Shown one piece after another: positions 35,621 to 45,352 of a DNA stretch of 64,000 bases. Source of the DNA: JAAYCI01 sp964370045 (GTDB lineage: Bacteria > Bacillota > Clostridia > Oscillospirales > Ruminococcaceae). The notes beneath the pieces are model-generated. The model worked only from the letters and a program-made list of their open reading frames with translations, did no database searches and was not told the origin of the DNA. The translations under genes were made by a program, and so were the position numbers. Location: positions 81,695 to 145,694 of the forward strand of contig CAYJGZ010000002.1 of NCBI GenBank assembly GCA_964370045.1, written 5' to 3'. Within the stretch, counting starts at the first letter, position 1, and every line of letters begins with the position of its first letter.

Positions 35621-36472
35621 GTGCAAAAGAACCTTAAAAAATACTTTCCCATACTGGTACTGCCCACGCTTATTGCGTTTGCAATTTCCTTTTTAATACC
35701 CTTTGGAATGGGAGTCTGGCTGTCATTTTGTGACTTTACTGTGGTGACAGACGCAAGCTTTGTCGGCTTTGACAACTACGTTCGTGCGTTTAGCGACCCC
35801 AGCAGTAACTTTGTGTATTCGCTCGTGTTTACGTCACTTTTTACGGTGGTATCCGTAGTAACCATAAATGTTATAGCGTTTGCGCTGGCGCTGATGCTAA
35901 GCAGGAAATTTAAGGGAACAAATTTTTTTCGTGCAGTGTTTTTTACGCCTAATTTAATAGGTGGCATTGTGCTGGGGTATGTGTGGCAGACTATTATAAA
36001 TGCCATACTTGCGCAGTTTTTTGGAGTGACACTGATGTTTGACCCCGCATACGGCTTTTGGGGAATGGTGTTCCTGATGAACTGGCAGCTCATAGGCTAC
36101 ATGATGGTCATCTACATTGCGGGCATTCAAAATATATCACGTGACGTGAAAGAGGCGGCGGCGATAGACGGCGCAAACAGTCGCCAGACGCTCATGCGCA
36201 TTACCATCCCCGTTGTGATGCCATCCATAACTATATGCACATTTTTGACGTTGACAAATTCATTTAAGATGTTTGACCAAAACCTTGCGCTCACGGCCGG
36301 AGGCCCTGCGGGCCAAACTGAGATGCTTGCGCTTAATATTTACAGGACATTTTACGGCAGAAACGGCTGGTCGGGGGCAGGGCAAGCGAAGGCCGTTGTG
36401 TTCTTTATAATGCTGGGAATTGTGGCAATAATACAGCTGCGCATCACCCGCTCTCGGGAGGTGGAAAGCTGA
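35621..36472 (+). CDS. carbohydrate ABC transporter permease, MalF type
   Basis: A 283 aa channel subunit with six helices and the EAA loop VKEAAAIDGANSRQTLMRITIPVVMPS near residues 190-215. The start is GTG 35621 (MQKNLKKYFPILVLP), preceded by AAGGGGAG; the frame's upstream extension has no ribosome-binding site. Its stop overlaps the next permease start by one base (TGATG), implying translational coupling. Confidence 0.93.
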   Translation: MQKNLKKYFPILVLPTLIAFAISFLIPFGMGVWLSFCDFTVVTDASFVGFDNYVRAFSDPSSNFVYSLVFTSLFTVVSVVTINVIAFALALMLSRKFKGTNFFRAVFFTPNLIGGIVLGYVWQTIINAILAQFFGVTLMFDPAYGFWGMVFLMNWQLIGYMMVIYIAGIQNISRDVKEAAAIDGANSRQTLMRITIPVVMPSITICTFLTLTNSFKMFDQNLALTAGGPAGQTEMLALNIYRTFYGRNGWSGAGQAKAVVFFIMLGIVAIIQLRITRSREVES

Positions 36473-37317
36473 TGGTACAGGGAAAACAAAGCGGTGCATC
36501 GCGCATAATTTTTTATGTTTCGCTGATAGTGCTTGTGCTTGTTTTTATGCTTCCGCTCGCTATTATACTTATGAACTCCTTTAAGGGCAGGCTGTTCATT
36601 TCGGACGATTTGTTCGCACTCGTGAACAGCGAGAGTTTTGTGGGATTTTCCAACTACGAGCTGGGCTTTACCCGAATGGATTACTTTGGTGCGTTTGGGA
36701 CATCGCTGTTTATTACAGTGGCATCTACCGTTTTTATAGTACTGTTCACATCTATGACGGCATGGTATTTAGTGCGCATAAAAAACAAAATTACATCAAT
36801 TTTGTACTATTTATTTGTTTTTGCTATGGTAGTTCCGTTCCAAATGGTGATGTACACCATGAGCTGGATGTCCACCACCCTGAACCTTGGAAACCCCGTG
36901 GGGATTGTTATTTTATATGTGGGATTTGGCTCGGGGCTGTCTATATTTATGTTTTCCGGCTTTGTGAAAAGCGTGCCGGTGGAGGTGGAGGAAGCCTCGG
37001 TTATCGATGGGTGCGCCCCTTTGCAGACATTTTTCAAGATAGTGTTTCCCATCATGCGCTCTACCACCATCACGGTGGCAATTCTCAATGTTATGTGGAT
37101 TTGGAACGACTATCTGCTGCCCTCGCTCGTGCTCAACTCTGATTATCAAACACTACCCATCGCCATTCAAAAAATATTTACAGGCTCCTACGGCGGTCAG
37201 GATATAGGCGGCCTCATGGCGATGCTGGTGCTCTCGATACTGCCTATCATAATTTTTTATGTATTTTCACAGCGATATATTATTGAGGGTGTTGTATCGG
37301 GTGCTGTAAAAGGATAG
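36472..37317 (+). CDS. carbohydrate ABC transporter permease, MalG type
   Basis: A 281 aa partner permease with about six helices; EAA loop VEEASVIDGCAPLQTFFKIVFPIMRST near residues 175-200. It overlaps the upstream permease gene by one base. No ATPase gene is near, as in the system at 14104-15808, so both may share a genome-encoded multitask ATPase (inference). Downstream lies glycogen phosphorylase. Confidence 0.93.
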   Translation: MVQGKQSGASRIIFYVSLIVLVLVFMLPLAIILMNSFKGRLFISDDLFALVNSESFVGFSNYELGFTRMDYFGAFGTSLFITVASTVFIVLFTSMTAWYLVRIKNKITSILYYLFVFAMVVPFQMVMYTMSWMSTTLNLGNPVGIVILYVGFGSGLSIFMFSGFVKSVPVEVEEASVIDGCAPLQTFFKIVFPIMRSTTITVAILNVMWIWNDYLLPSLVLNSDYQTLPIAIQKIFTGSYGGQDIGGLMAMLVLSILPIIIFYVFSQRYIIEGVVSGAVKG

Positions 37318-37412
37318 TTTAAGCACGATATAGGTGATTTTTTGTGGATAATTTGTTCAAACGGTACATTTTGTAGACGGGATATCTTTTTGTAAGAGAG
37401 GGGGCGGATTGA

Positions 37413-39683
37413 ATGTACAGTGTTTCGCAGGAGCTTGACAGCATGATTTTGGAGAGGTACGAAAAGGAAAAGGCGGAGTGTACGCCACAGGAGATTTGTG
37501 CGCTACTTGTGGAATTCACAAACCGCCGAATGCAAGACCTTGCGCCCTGCGAGGGTAAAAAAAGGGCGTATTACCTATCTATGGAGTTTTTGGTAGGGCG
37601 ATTGCTCGTGTGCAACCTAATAAACTTGGGCGTGTACGAGGAGGTGGAGCAGTGGCTTTGCGATGCGGGGCACACGCTTTCGCAGATAGAGGAGCTTGAG
37701 CCGGAGCCGAGCCTTGGCAACGGCGGCCTTGGGAGGCTGGCGGCTTGCTATTTGGATAGTGCGGCCTGCCTTGGCCTGCCGGTGGACGGCGTGGGGCTTT
37801 GCTATCACTTTGGGCTGTTTAAGCAGGCTTTTGCGCAAAACAAGCAACAGGCTCTGCCCAACCCGTGGATGGGCGATGACAGCTGGCTGATACCTACAAA
37901 ACAACGATATGAAGTGAAACTTTGCGGCAAAAAGGTGTATGCTGTCATGAAGTACATCTGTGTGCCGGGTGCACAGGCGCACGCAAACCGCCTGTGGCTC
38001 ATGGACATAGAGAGTGTGGACGAAACACTTGTGGATGCGCAGGGGATAAACTTCGATAAGACGGATGTTTTTAGGAATCTAACGCTGTTCCTTTACCCCG
38101 ATGACAGCGACAAAGAGGGGGAGATGCTTCGCATTTGCCAGGAGTATTTTTTGGCATCAGGGGCGGCGCAGTTTGTTCTGCATCAGGCAAAGCTAAGAGG
38201 GAGCAACCTGCACGATTTAGGCGAGTATGCGGTGGTGCAGATAAATGACACACACCCCAGCATGGTGATACCCGAGCTTGTTCGCCTGCTGATAAATGAC
38301 GGCTTATCGCAGGATGAGGCGATTAGCATCGTGTCGGGGATGTGCGCATACACAAACCACACGATACTTGCGGAGGCGCTGGAAAAATGGCCGCTTGAGG
38401 ACATAAAAAAGGTAGCGCCACAGCTCGTGCCGATAATACGACAGCTGAGCAAGCGGGTTAAAGAGCGATGTGACGACGAAAAGCTGGCAATCATCGACAA
38501 AAACAAGACGGTGCACATGGCGCACATGGATATACACTACGGCTTTTCGGTGAACGGTGTGGCCGCACTGCACACCGAAATACTGAAAAATAGCGAATTG
38601 TCAAAGTTTTATGAGCTGTACCCACAAAAGTTCAGCAACAAAACCAACGGCGTGAGCTTCAGGCGGTGGCTTTTGGCGTGCAACCCTGCACTTGCCGAGC
38701 TTATCGAGAGCACTATAGGTGGAGAATACAAAAAAGATGCCACCCACCTCAAAAAGCTTGCAGAGCATGTGAATGATGAGGAGCTGCTGCAAAAGATTGA
38801 GAGCATAAAACAGCAAAACAAGCGTAAGTTAGTGGATTTTCTGCGCCAAAATGCGGGAGTCACTCTGCCTGAAAATGCGATTTTTGACATTCAAATCAAG
38901 CGCATACACGAGTACAAGCGCCAGCAGTTAAATGCGCTGTGGCTCATAAAAACCTACCTCGACATCAAGGCAGGCGCACGCCCACAGCGCCCGATTGTGA
39001 GCATCTTTGGGGGCAAAGCCGCCCCTGCGTATGTGATTGCGCAGGATGTTATCCACCTGATTTTGTGCCTGCAACAGCTGATAGAGTGCGATGAGGAAGT
39101 GTCACGTTATCTGCGTGTTGTCATGGTGCAAAACTATAATGTTTCGGCGGCAGAGCGTCTAATTCCTGCCTGCGACATATCCGAGCAAATATCGCTCGCC
39201 TCCAAAGAGGCCTCCGGGACGGGCAACATGAAGTTCATGCTGAACGGTGCGGTGACGCTCGGCACGATGGACGGCGCAAACGTGGAGATAGCACAGCTGG
39301 TGGGCGAGGACAACATTTATATTTTTGGAAAAAACAGCGATGAAGTGATAGAAAGATACGAGAAAAAGGACTATGAGCCGCTAAATTACTACGCACAGGA
39401 GGAGATAGGCCGCCTTGTGGATTTTATCGTAAGCCCCGAGCTTGTGCGCATAGGTGACCGCCTTTGCCTCGCAAGGTTGCACAGGGAACTTATAGCTAAG
39501 GACTGGTTCATGACACTGCCTGATGTGCAGGATTATTTTGCGGTGAAGAGCAAAATGCTGGTGGACTATGAAGACCGCTCTGCGTGGCGCGGGAAAATGC
39601 TTCTAAATATAGCGCAGGCAGGTTTCTTTTCTTCCGACCGTAGCGTGGCGGAATACGAAAAAGACATATGGCATTTGCGCTAA
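37413..39683 (+). CDS. glgP: glycogen/maltodextrin phosphorylase
   Basis: Releases glucose 1-phosphate from alpha-1,4-glucans. Recognisable elements: YYLSMEFLVGR and SLGNGGLGRLAACYLDS at the N-terminal catalytic face, INDTHPSMVIPELVRLL, FDIQIKRIHEYKRQQLN, and the PLP site EASGTGNMKFMLNGA with the cofactor Lys near residue 605. At 756 aa it is slightly shorter than the usual 790-840 aa. ATG 37413 has GAGAGGGGG before it. Its position after an oligosaccharide-type importer fits import followed by phosphorolysis. Confidence 0.95.
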   Translation: MYSVSQELDSMILERYEKEKAECTPQEICALLVEFTNRRMQDLAPCEGKKRAYYLSMEFLVGRLLVCNLINLGVYEEVEQWLCDAGHTLSQIEELEPEPSLGNGGLGRLAACYLDSAACLGLPVDGVGLCYHFGLFKQAFAQNKQQALPNPWMGDDSWLIPTKQRYEVKLCGKKVYAVMKYICVPGAQAHANRLWLMDIESVDETLVDAQGINFDKTDVFRNLTLFLYPDDSDKEGEMLRICQEYFLASGAAQFVLHQAKLRGSNLHDLGEYAVVQINDTHPSMVIPELVRLLINDGLSQDEAISIVSGMCAYTNHTILAEALEKWPLEDIKKVAPQLVPIIRQLSKRVKERCDDEKLAIIDKNKTVHMAHMDIHYGFSVNGVAALHTEILKNSELSKFYELYPQKFSNKTNGVSFRRWLLACNPALAELIESTIGGEYKKDATHLKKLAEHVNDEELLQKIESIKQQNKRKLVDFLRQNAGVTLPENAIFDIQIKRIHEYKRQQLNALWLIKTYLDIKAGARPQRPIVSIFGGKAAPAYVIAQDVIHLILCLQQLIECDEEVSRYLRVVMVQNYNVSAAERLIPACDISEQISLASKEASGTGNMKFMLNGAVTLGTMDGANVEIAQLVGEDNIYIFGKNSDEVIERYEKKDYEPLNYYAQEEIGRLVDFIVSPELVRIGDRLCLARLHRELIAKDWFMTLPDVQDYFAVKSKMLVDYEDRSAWRGKMLLNIAQAGFFSSDRSVAEYEKDIWHLR

Positions 39684-39714
39684 AAAAAGCAATATGCGCA
39701 AACTGAAATGAGAT

Positions 39715-39763
39715 AACACACGGCTTTTTGGGTTTTGAAACACCTGAGAAGCCGTGTGTTTTG
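39715..39763 (+). terminator. rho-independent terminator after glgP
   Basis: AACACACGGCTT pairs with AAGCCGTGTGTT, followed by TTG, about 30 bases past the glgP stop. Confidence 0.75.
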
Positions 39764-39801
39764 TGGTAGCATTGTGATTTTTTGCACACACTCCACCACA
39801 A

Positions 39802-39915
39802 GGGAGTGAACATATAGAGGTGATTTAGAATACGTAAAGCGCAAGAAGAAGGCGCTATATCCCCCGCCTGCGGCGGGGGATATAGCAAATATATCATCGC
39901 ATTTGGACACACCCC
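39802..39915. repeat. MITE-like element, copy C
   Basis: Left end GGGAGTGAACATATAGAGG, right end (reverse complement) GGGGTGTGTCCAAATGCG. The core is the palindrome CTATATCCCCCGCC-TGC-GGCGGGGGATATAG. The stretch TTTAGAATACGT and the following AGAAGAAGGCGC match copy D. Flanks CACCACAA and CACTACAA are a candidate 8 bp target duplication with one mismatch. Confidence 0.85.
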
Positions 39916-40069
39916 ACTACAATATTTTGTGGCATCATAAGCATTTTTATGGTATAATAAAAAAATTAGGGTGAAGCGGTGTGGCCGTGGTGCTACGGTG
40001 GAGTTTTACCCTGTATTGATGCCACAAAGTACACTGAAAATATACTGACTAAAAGTGGGAGTTGAGCGG

Positions 40070-42535
40070 ATGCAAGCCGATGCGACACAGTTTGTCGAGA
40101 TGCGAAAAAGGCACATCGAGAGCCGTTTTGGACGACTGAACGATAAACAGCGGCAGGCTGTGTTTACAGCGAATGGGCCAATCCTTATTTTGGCGGGCGC
40201 GGGTAGCGGCAAGACAACGGTGCTTGTAAACCGTATTGCGAACCTCATTTTGTTTGGGAGTGCGTACGGCTCGGCGCAGCTTGCTCACCCGCCTACACAG
40301 CAGGAAATGGACGAGCTTGAGCAGTGTTTGCAAAATGGGGAAAGCCCCTCGCAGGCGCTAAGTGAGCAGCTGCGTGTAAATGCCGTTAAGCCGTGGAATA
40401 TTTTGGCGATTACGTTTACAAATAAGGCGGCGCAGGAGCTGAAGAGCCGCCTGTGCAGTTTTTTGGGTGAGGACATAGCCTCCGACATAAACGCCTCCAC
40501 TTTTCACTCGGCGTGTGTGCGTATTTTGCGTAGGGAAGCGGAAAAGCTGAGCTTCAGCACGAAGTTTACCATATACGATGCGCAGGACCAGCAAAGGGTG
40601 CTAAAGCAGGTGTACAAGGCGCTGAATTTTGACGACAAATTCCTGTCCGTCAAGGCGGCGGCCTCCGCAATAGGGCGGCTGAAAGACCGAATGATAAGCC
40701 CTGCCGATGCGCTGAAAGACCAGGCGGACATGCGCGCGCAGATGGTGGCGCAGGTGTACAAGGCGTACGCAAAGCGCTGTTTTGAGGCGGATGCGATGGA
40801 CTTTGACGACCTAATATACCACACGGTGCGCCTTTTGAGAGAGCACAAGGACGTGCGGGACTATTACCAAAACCGTTTTCGCTACATTCTGGTGGACGAG
40901 TATCAGGACACCAGCGTTGCGCAGTTTATGCTGGTAAATCTTTTGTGCGGCCCTGCGAACAATGTGTGCGTGGTGGGCGACGACGACCAGAGCATCTATC
41001 GCTTTAGGGGTGCGACAATCCAAAATATACTCGATTTTGAGCAGCGTTTTGAGGGCACTAAGGTTATTCGTCTTGAGCAAAACTACCGCAGTAGCCAAAG
41101 CATATTGAACGCCGCAAATAAGGTTATTCAAAACAACGATAGCCGCAAGGGCAAGACGCTGTGGACGGACAACGGCGAGGGCGAAAGGGTACAGCACTAC
41201 CGAGCGGCGAGCGAGCAGGACGAGGTGAACAACATTGTGCAGCTCATCGGCGAGCGGGTAAAAAGCGGCGGTGCGCTCCGTGATAATGCGGTGCTTTACC
41301 GCATGAATGCGCAGTCCAGCCCGGTGGAAAACTATTTTGCTCGCAGTGGCATACCGTATAAAATAATCGGTGGCACGAGGTTTAACGACCGCAAAGAGGT
41401 AAAGGACATACACTGTTACATGAGCATTGTGGCAAACCCTCGTGACAACGAGCGCTTGCGCCGTATTATAAACGAGCCTGCGAGAAAAATAGGCGCCGTA
41501 ACGGTGGATACGGTGGGGGAAATAGCAGACGGCCTCGGCGTGCCCATGCTTGAAGTTATTCAAAACGTACAAAACTACCCTGCGCTCTCACGTGCGGCAG
41601 GAGCGTTGCAGGGCTTTTATGAGACGTACCAAAAGCTCGTATCAGCGGCACAAAGCCTGCCCGTGGATGAGTTTGCAGCGGAGATTCCGCACATCACCGG
41701 CTACATGACTATGCTGAAAGCACAGGGCGAAGAGGGCGAAAGCCGCATTGAAAACATAGGCCAGCTTATCTCCAACGCAAAAAGTTACGCCCAGCTGAAC
41801 GGTGATGACGCAAGCATAGAGGGATACCTTGAGGAGATAGCGCTAATCTCGGACATAGACAGCTACGATGAGGATGCGGACAAGGTGGTGCTCATGACGC
41901 TACATGCGGCGAAGGGGCTGGAGTTTCCGCATGTGTACATAGTAGGCCTGGAGGAGGGGATTTTCCCCGGAGAGCAGAGCCGTTACAGCAACGAGGACAT
42001 CGAGGAGGAGCGGCGGCTGTGCTATGTGGGCATCACCCGTGCGAAAAAGACGCTGTGCCTTTCCAGTGCGCAAAGCCGCCTGTTGTTCGGGCAGACACGG
42101 CGCAACGCCCAAAGCCGCTTTTTGGAGGAGATAGGCGCAGAGCTTTTGGAAGAAAAAAGCTCTGCTGCGTTAAATTCCGCAAGGCAGGCGGAGAGGAGTT
42201 CCCACAGCGAGGGCGCAGGCGGATACCTAAGCGGCGAGTACAACCGCAAAGGCTCTTTTGGCGGTGCGAGGGCATCTTCCGTGGCGAGAGGCTCGGTGCG
42301 GCCTGCGGGTAGCGCCACCATAACCTCCGCACGTAGCGGTATCAGCGCCGCCCCAAAGCAGAAACAATCCTCGGCAGTGTATGCGCCGGGAGATGTGGTG
42401 GAGCACAAGGTGTTTGGCAGGGGTGTTGTGCAAAAGGCAACTCCTGTTGCGGGCGACTGCATGGTGGAAATTCAGTTTGAGACCGCAGGGCTTAAAAAAA
42501 CTATGGCAAACTATGCTCCGCTCACCAAAGTGTAG
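40070..42535 (+). CDS. pcrA: ATP-dependent DNA helicase PcrA (UvrD/Rep family)
   Basis: A 3'-5' superfamily 1A helicase for repair and rolling-circle replication, about 821 aa. Motifs: LNDKQRQAV (Q motif), GAGSGKTT near residue 48, ITFTNKAA, VDEYQDT near 275, GDDDQSIYRFRGA, LEQNYRSS and TLHAAKGLEF near 610. The C-terminal PGDVVEHKVFGRGVV segment matches the Tudor-like tail of Firmicute PcrA. A 30-residue insertion after the first helicase motif (VNRIANLILFGSAYGSAQLA...GESPSQALSE) lengthens domain 1A. ATG 40070 has GGGAG nine bases upstream; GTG 40055 is less likely. Confidence 0.95.
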   Translation: MQADATQFVEMRKRHIESRFGRLNDKQRQAVFTANGPILILAGAGSGKTTVLVNRIANLILFGSAYGSAQLAHPPTQQEMDELEQCLQNGESPSQALSEQLRVNAVKPWNILAITFTNKAAQELKSRLCSFLGEDIASDINASTFHSACVRILRREAEKLSFSTKFTIYDAQDQQRVLKQVYKALNFDDKFLSVKAAASAIGRLKDRMISPADALKDQADMRAQMVAQVYKAYAKRCFEADAMDFDDLIYHTVRLLREHKDVRDYYQNRFRYILVDEYQDTSVAQFMLVNLLCGPANNVCVVGDDDQSIYRFRGATIQNILDFEQRFEGTKVIRLEQNYRSSQSILNAANKVIQNNDSRKGKTLWTDNGEGERVQHYRAASEQDEVNNIVQLIGERVKSGGALRDNAVLYRMNAQSSPVENYFARSGIPYKIIGGTRFNDRKEVKDIHCYMSIVANPRDNERLRRIINEPARKIGAVTVDTVGEIADGLGVPMLEVIQNVQNYPALSRAAGALQGFYETYQKLVSAAQSLPVDEFAAEIPHITGYMTMLKAQGEEGESRIENIGQLISNAKSYAQLNGDDASIEGYLEEIALISDIDSYDEDADKVVLMTLHAAKGLEFPHVYIVGLEEGIFPGEQSRYSNEDIEEERRLCYVGITRAKKTLCLSSAQSRLLFGQTRRNAQSRFLEEIGAELLEEKSSAALNSARQAERSSHSEGAGGYLSGEYNRKGSFGGARASSVARGSVRPAGSATITSARSGISAAPKQKQSSAVYAPGDVVEHKVFGRGVVQKATPVAGDCMVEIQFETAGLKKTMANYAPLTKV

Positions 42536-42723
42536 GTGCGGCAGTTTGCTTAAAACTGTGCAGTAATCACAAAATATGAGTAGAAACAACAAATGCAGTG
42601 GCAAATTGCTAAACGTGCAGTAAAAACATTGAAACAATCACAATATGCTATTGATGTTGTTGTAAATGCTGTAAAAATGCTATATCTTCAACTGCTAAGA
42701 TGCACCGAGAGGGGGAGACTTTT

Positions 42724-43503
42724 TTGCAGGTAAACCTAATATCCCACACGCCTAATCCCGAAAGCGTGGTGGCGGCGGCGGCAAGGCTGTGTTACTCAAA
42801 CACGCCTGTGGCACAACTGATGGAGCAGATGAGCGATGCCGAAAGCAAGCGCCTTGTGCGTATGCTGGCGGACATAGGGCACGAAAGCCCCATGGAACAT
42901 GCGGTGTTCACCTTTACTATCGAGGGTGTGAGCCGCACCATGATGGCGCAAATCACCCGCCACCGCATGGCGACGTTTAGCGTGCAAAGTCAGCGATATG
43001 TACAGCTAAACAACTTTGAGTACATCACTCCTCCCGAGATAGCAAGCGATGAAACCTCGCAGCAGCTTTTTGAAAGAGCGATGCAAAAGCAGGCGGAAAT
43101 ATACGAGGAGCTTGCACAGGACCTTGCCAAAACTCACGAAGAAACGCTGATTAAAAGCGGAGTGGACGAAAAAACCGCCCACACAAAAGCGCAAAAAATG
43201 GCGATAGAGGACGCAAGATTTGTGCTGCCTAACGCATGTGCCACTCGCATGATGGTGAGCATGAACGCACGTAGCCTGATGAATTTTTTTGCTCTGAGAT
43301 GCTGCAACCGTGCCCAGTGGGAGATTCGTGAGGTGGCGCAGGAGATGTTGCGCCTTGCGTATGGGGTAGCGCCTGCGCTGTTTGAACATGCGGGGCCTGC
43401 GTGCGTGAGCGGCAAGTGCACCGAGGGTAAAATGAGCTGTGGGGAGATAGATAAGGTGCGTGCGCAGTACAAGCTTGTGAAAGAGCAGGCTCTCGGGCAG
43501 TAG
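42724..43503 (+). CDS. thyX: flavin-dependent thymidylate synthase
   Basis: Makes dTMP from dUMP with methylene-tetrahydrofolate, FAD and NADPH. The ThyX signature RHRMATFSVQSQR appears near residue 80, with HESPMEH upstream for flavin binding. About 259 aa. ATG 42700 is in frame, but GAGGGGGAG sits seven bases before TTG 42724, which gives MQVNLISHTPNPE, a normal ThyX N-terminus. Together with the following tmk gene it makes dTDP. No thyA is seen in the window. Confidence 0.93.
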   Translation: MQVNLISHTPNPESVVAAAARLCYSNTPVAQLMEQMSDAESKRLVRMLADIGHESPMEHAVFTFTIEGVSRTMMAQITRHRMATFSVQSQRYVQLNNFEYITPPEIASDETSQQLFERAMQKQAEIYEELAQDLAKTHEETLIKSGVDEKTAHTKAQKMAIEDARFVLPNACATRMMVSMNARSLMNFFALRCCNRAQWEIREVAQEMLRLAYGVAPALFEHAGPACVSGKCTEGKMSCGEIDKVRAQYKLVKEQALGQ

Positions 43504-43628
43504 CTTTACGCAAAATGATTTTATGTGCGGCATGAGCATGATTTGTATATTTTTTAGGAAATATTTTGTTTGAACAGCATTGTTTTTTGCGAGACACATG
43601 CCGAAAACAACTGAAAGGAGCATTGCGA

Positions 43629-44294
43629 GTGGGCAAGCTTGTGGTGATTGAGGGGCTGGACGGAAGCGGCAAAGCAACCCAAACAGCGATGCTTGAAAAG
43701 GCACTTTGCGCGCAGGGCAAAAATGTGCGTGCGGTAAGCTTTCCAAACTATGAAAGCCCTTCCAGTGCGCTTGTGCGCATGTATCTTGAGGGGGCGTTTG
43801 GGCAAAATCCCGAGGGTGTGAATGCCTATGCGGCCTCCTCCTTTTATGCGGTGGACAGGTACGCAAGCTACATGAGAGACTGGGGCGAGTTTTATAACGG
43901 TGGTGGGCTAATACTTGCCGACAGATACACCACCTCCAACGCCATTCACCAGTGCGCAAAACTGCCGCAGGAGCAGTGGGAGGAGTACAACAGCTGGCTT
44001 TTGGAATACGAATACAAAAAACTGCAAATTCCGCGGCCGAGCCTTGTTATATATCTTGATGTGGAGCCGAATGTTTCGCAAGATTTATTGAGCGAGCGCT
44101 ACAAGGATGAAGGCGAGCGGGATATTCACGAAAAAAACCTTGAGTATCTTTTGGCTTGCAGAAAAGCGGCGGCGTGGTGTGCACAGCGCTACGGCTGGAA
44201 AACAGTGCAGTGCACCAAAAACGGCAACATGCGCTCTCGCGATGAGATTGCAAAGGAGATAATGAGCATAGTGAAAGCAGAGTTACCGCTTTAG
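43629..44294 (+). CDS. tmk: thymidylate kinase
   Basis: Phosphorylates dTMP to dTDP. P-loop EGLDGSGKATQT at residues 7-18, DRYTTSNAIHQ near 98 (the DRY/DRX motif), and a lid region ERYKDEGERDIHE near 158. The start GTG 43629 (MGKLVVIEGLDGSGK) has AAAGGAG upstream. Length 221 aa. Its neighbour thyX supplies the substrate. It resembles the longer dTMP kinases with a YEYKKL segment found in several Clostridia. Confidence 0.92.
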   Translation: MGKLVVIEGLDGSGKATQTAMLEKALCAQGKNVRAVSFPNYESPSSALVRMYLEGAFGQNPEGVNAYAASSFYAVDRYASYMRDWGEFYNGGGLILADRYTTSNAIHQCAKLPQEQWEEYNSWLLEYEYKKLQIPRPSLVIYLDVEPNVSQDLLSERYKDEGERDIHEKNLEYLLACRKAAAWCAQRYGWKTVQCTKNGNMRSRDEIAKEIMSIVKAELPL

Positions 44295-44367
44295 ACAGTG
44301 ACAACACACCATAGGAGTTTAATTTTCAATTATCCATTCTCAATTATCAATTTCCCAAGGAGGTAGT

Positions 44368-45261
44368 ATGCAGTTTCAGCAGGTTAGTGCGGAGGACGGA
44401 AGATGGGCAAGAGAGCTTTTGGAAGCATCAAACCCTATGGACTGCGAGTACAGCTTTGTAAATATATACATGTGGAGCAAGGTGTATTACACACGCATTG
44501 CACGCTTTGAGGACTTTGTGATTGCACGCAGTGAGATGGGCAGAAACCGCCTGCAATATCTTTTCCCCGCAGGCAAAGGGGATGTGGGTGCGGCGGTGAA
44601 AGCTATATTGCAGGATGCAAAAAGCGATGGCCGCATCCCAACGCTTTATTCGCTGAAAGAAAAGGATGCGCAGTGGCTACAAGAAAGCTATCCCGGCAAA
44701 TTTCGCATTGAAAAGCCGATGGGTGAAGCGGACTATATATACAAATCTGCCGACCTTGCGAGTCTTGCGGGCAAGCGCTTTCAAAAAAAACGCAACCATT
44801 GCTCCTATTTCGAGCGTGAATATCCCGACTGGGAGTTTTTTGAGATAACGCAGGATAGCGTAGAAGAGGTGCTAAAGTTCAACGACTATTGGTGCCACCT
44901 GTATGATAACGAGGGTAATGAGGGTATTGAGGAAGAACAACGGGTAATAGCACTTGCGTGCGCACATTATGATGAGCTAAAGCTAAAGGGCGGATATATT
45001 CGTGCAAACGGGGGGATAGTGGCGTTTTCGTTTGGCAGTGAGCTTGGGCAGAATATGTTTGTGACGCACGTGGAAAAGGCGCTTTACGATACCCGTGGGG
45101 CATACCCCATAATAAATAGGGAGATGGCACGCAGGTTTTGCGAGGGCTATACCTATATAAACAGGGAAAACGATGTGGACGAGCCGGGGCTTAGGGAGGC
45201 GAAAATGTCCTACCACCCCGAGAAGATGACCGAAAAATACACAGCCGAGCTGATAGTGTGA
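44368..45261 (+). CDS. DUF2156 (GNAT-fold, lysylphosphatidylglycerol synthase C-domain-like) protein
   Basis: A 297 aa protein similar to the DUF2156 group, whose fold is related to the aminoacyl transferase domain of MprF. Visible features are NPMDCEYSFVNIYMWSK near residue 22, KRFQKKRNHCSYFEREYPDWEFFEI near 132, and YPIINREMARRF with YINRENDVDEPGLREAKMSYHPEKM near the end, the conserved C-terminus. It has no membrane helices, unlike MprF. AAGGAGG precedes the ATG. The substrate is unknown; it is followed by another acetyltransferase-fold gene. Confidence 0.8.
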   Translation: MQFQQVSAEDGRWARELLEASNPMDCEYSFVNIYMWSKVYYTRIARFEDFVIARSEMGRNRLQYLFPAGKGDVGAAVKAILQDAKSDGRIPTLYSLKEKDAQWLQESYPGKFRIEKPMGEADYIYKSADLASLAGKRFQKKRNHCSYFEREYPDWEFFEITQDSVEEVLKFNDYWCHLYDNEGNEGIEEEQRVIALACAHYDELKLKGGYIRANGGIVAFSFGSELGQNMFVTHVEKALYDTRGAYPIINREMARRFCEGYTYINRENDVDEPGLREAKMSYHPEKMTEKYTAELIV

Positions 45262-45352
45262 TATTCGGGGAGTGGGAACATACAGCAAAAAAACTAAACC
45301 GCCGCGTTTGTCACACCCGATGTCAGCAAGCGTTTGGCGAGGGGGGTAAAGC

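Noticed and set aside
40811..41572. 253-codon minus-strand frame opposite pcrA
   Set aside because: No motifs or start signals; codon pattern follows the helicase gene on the other strand.
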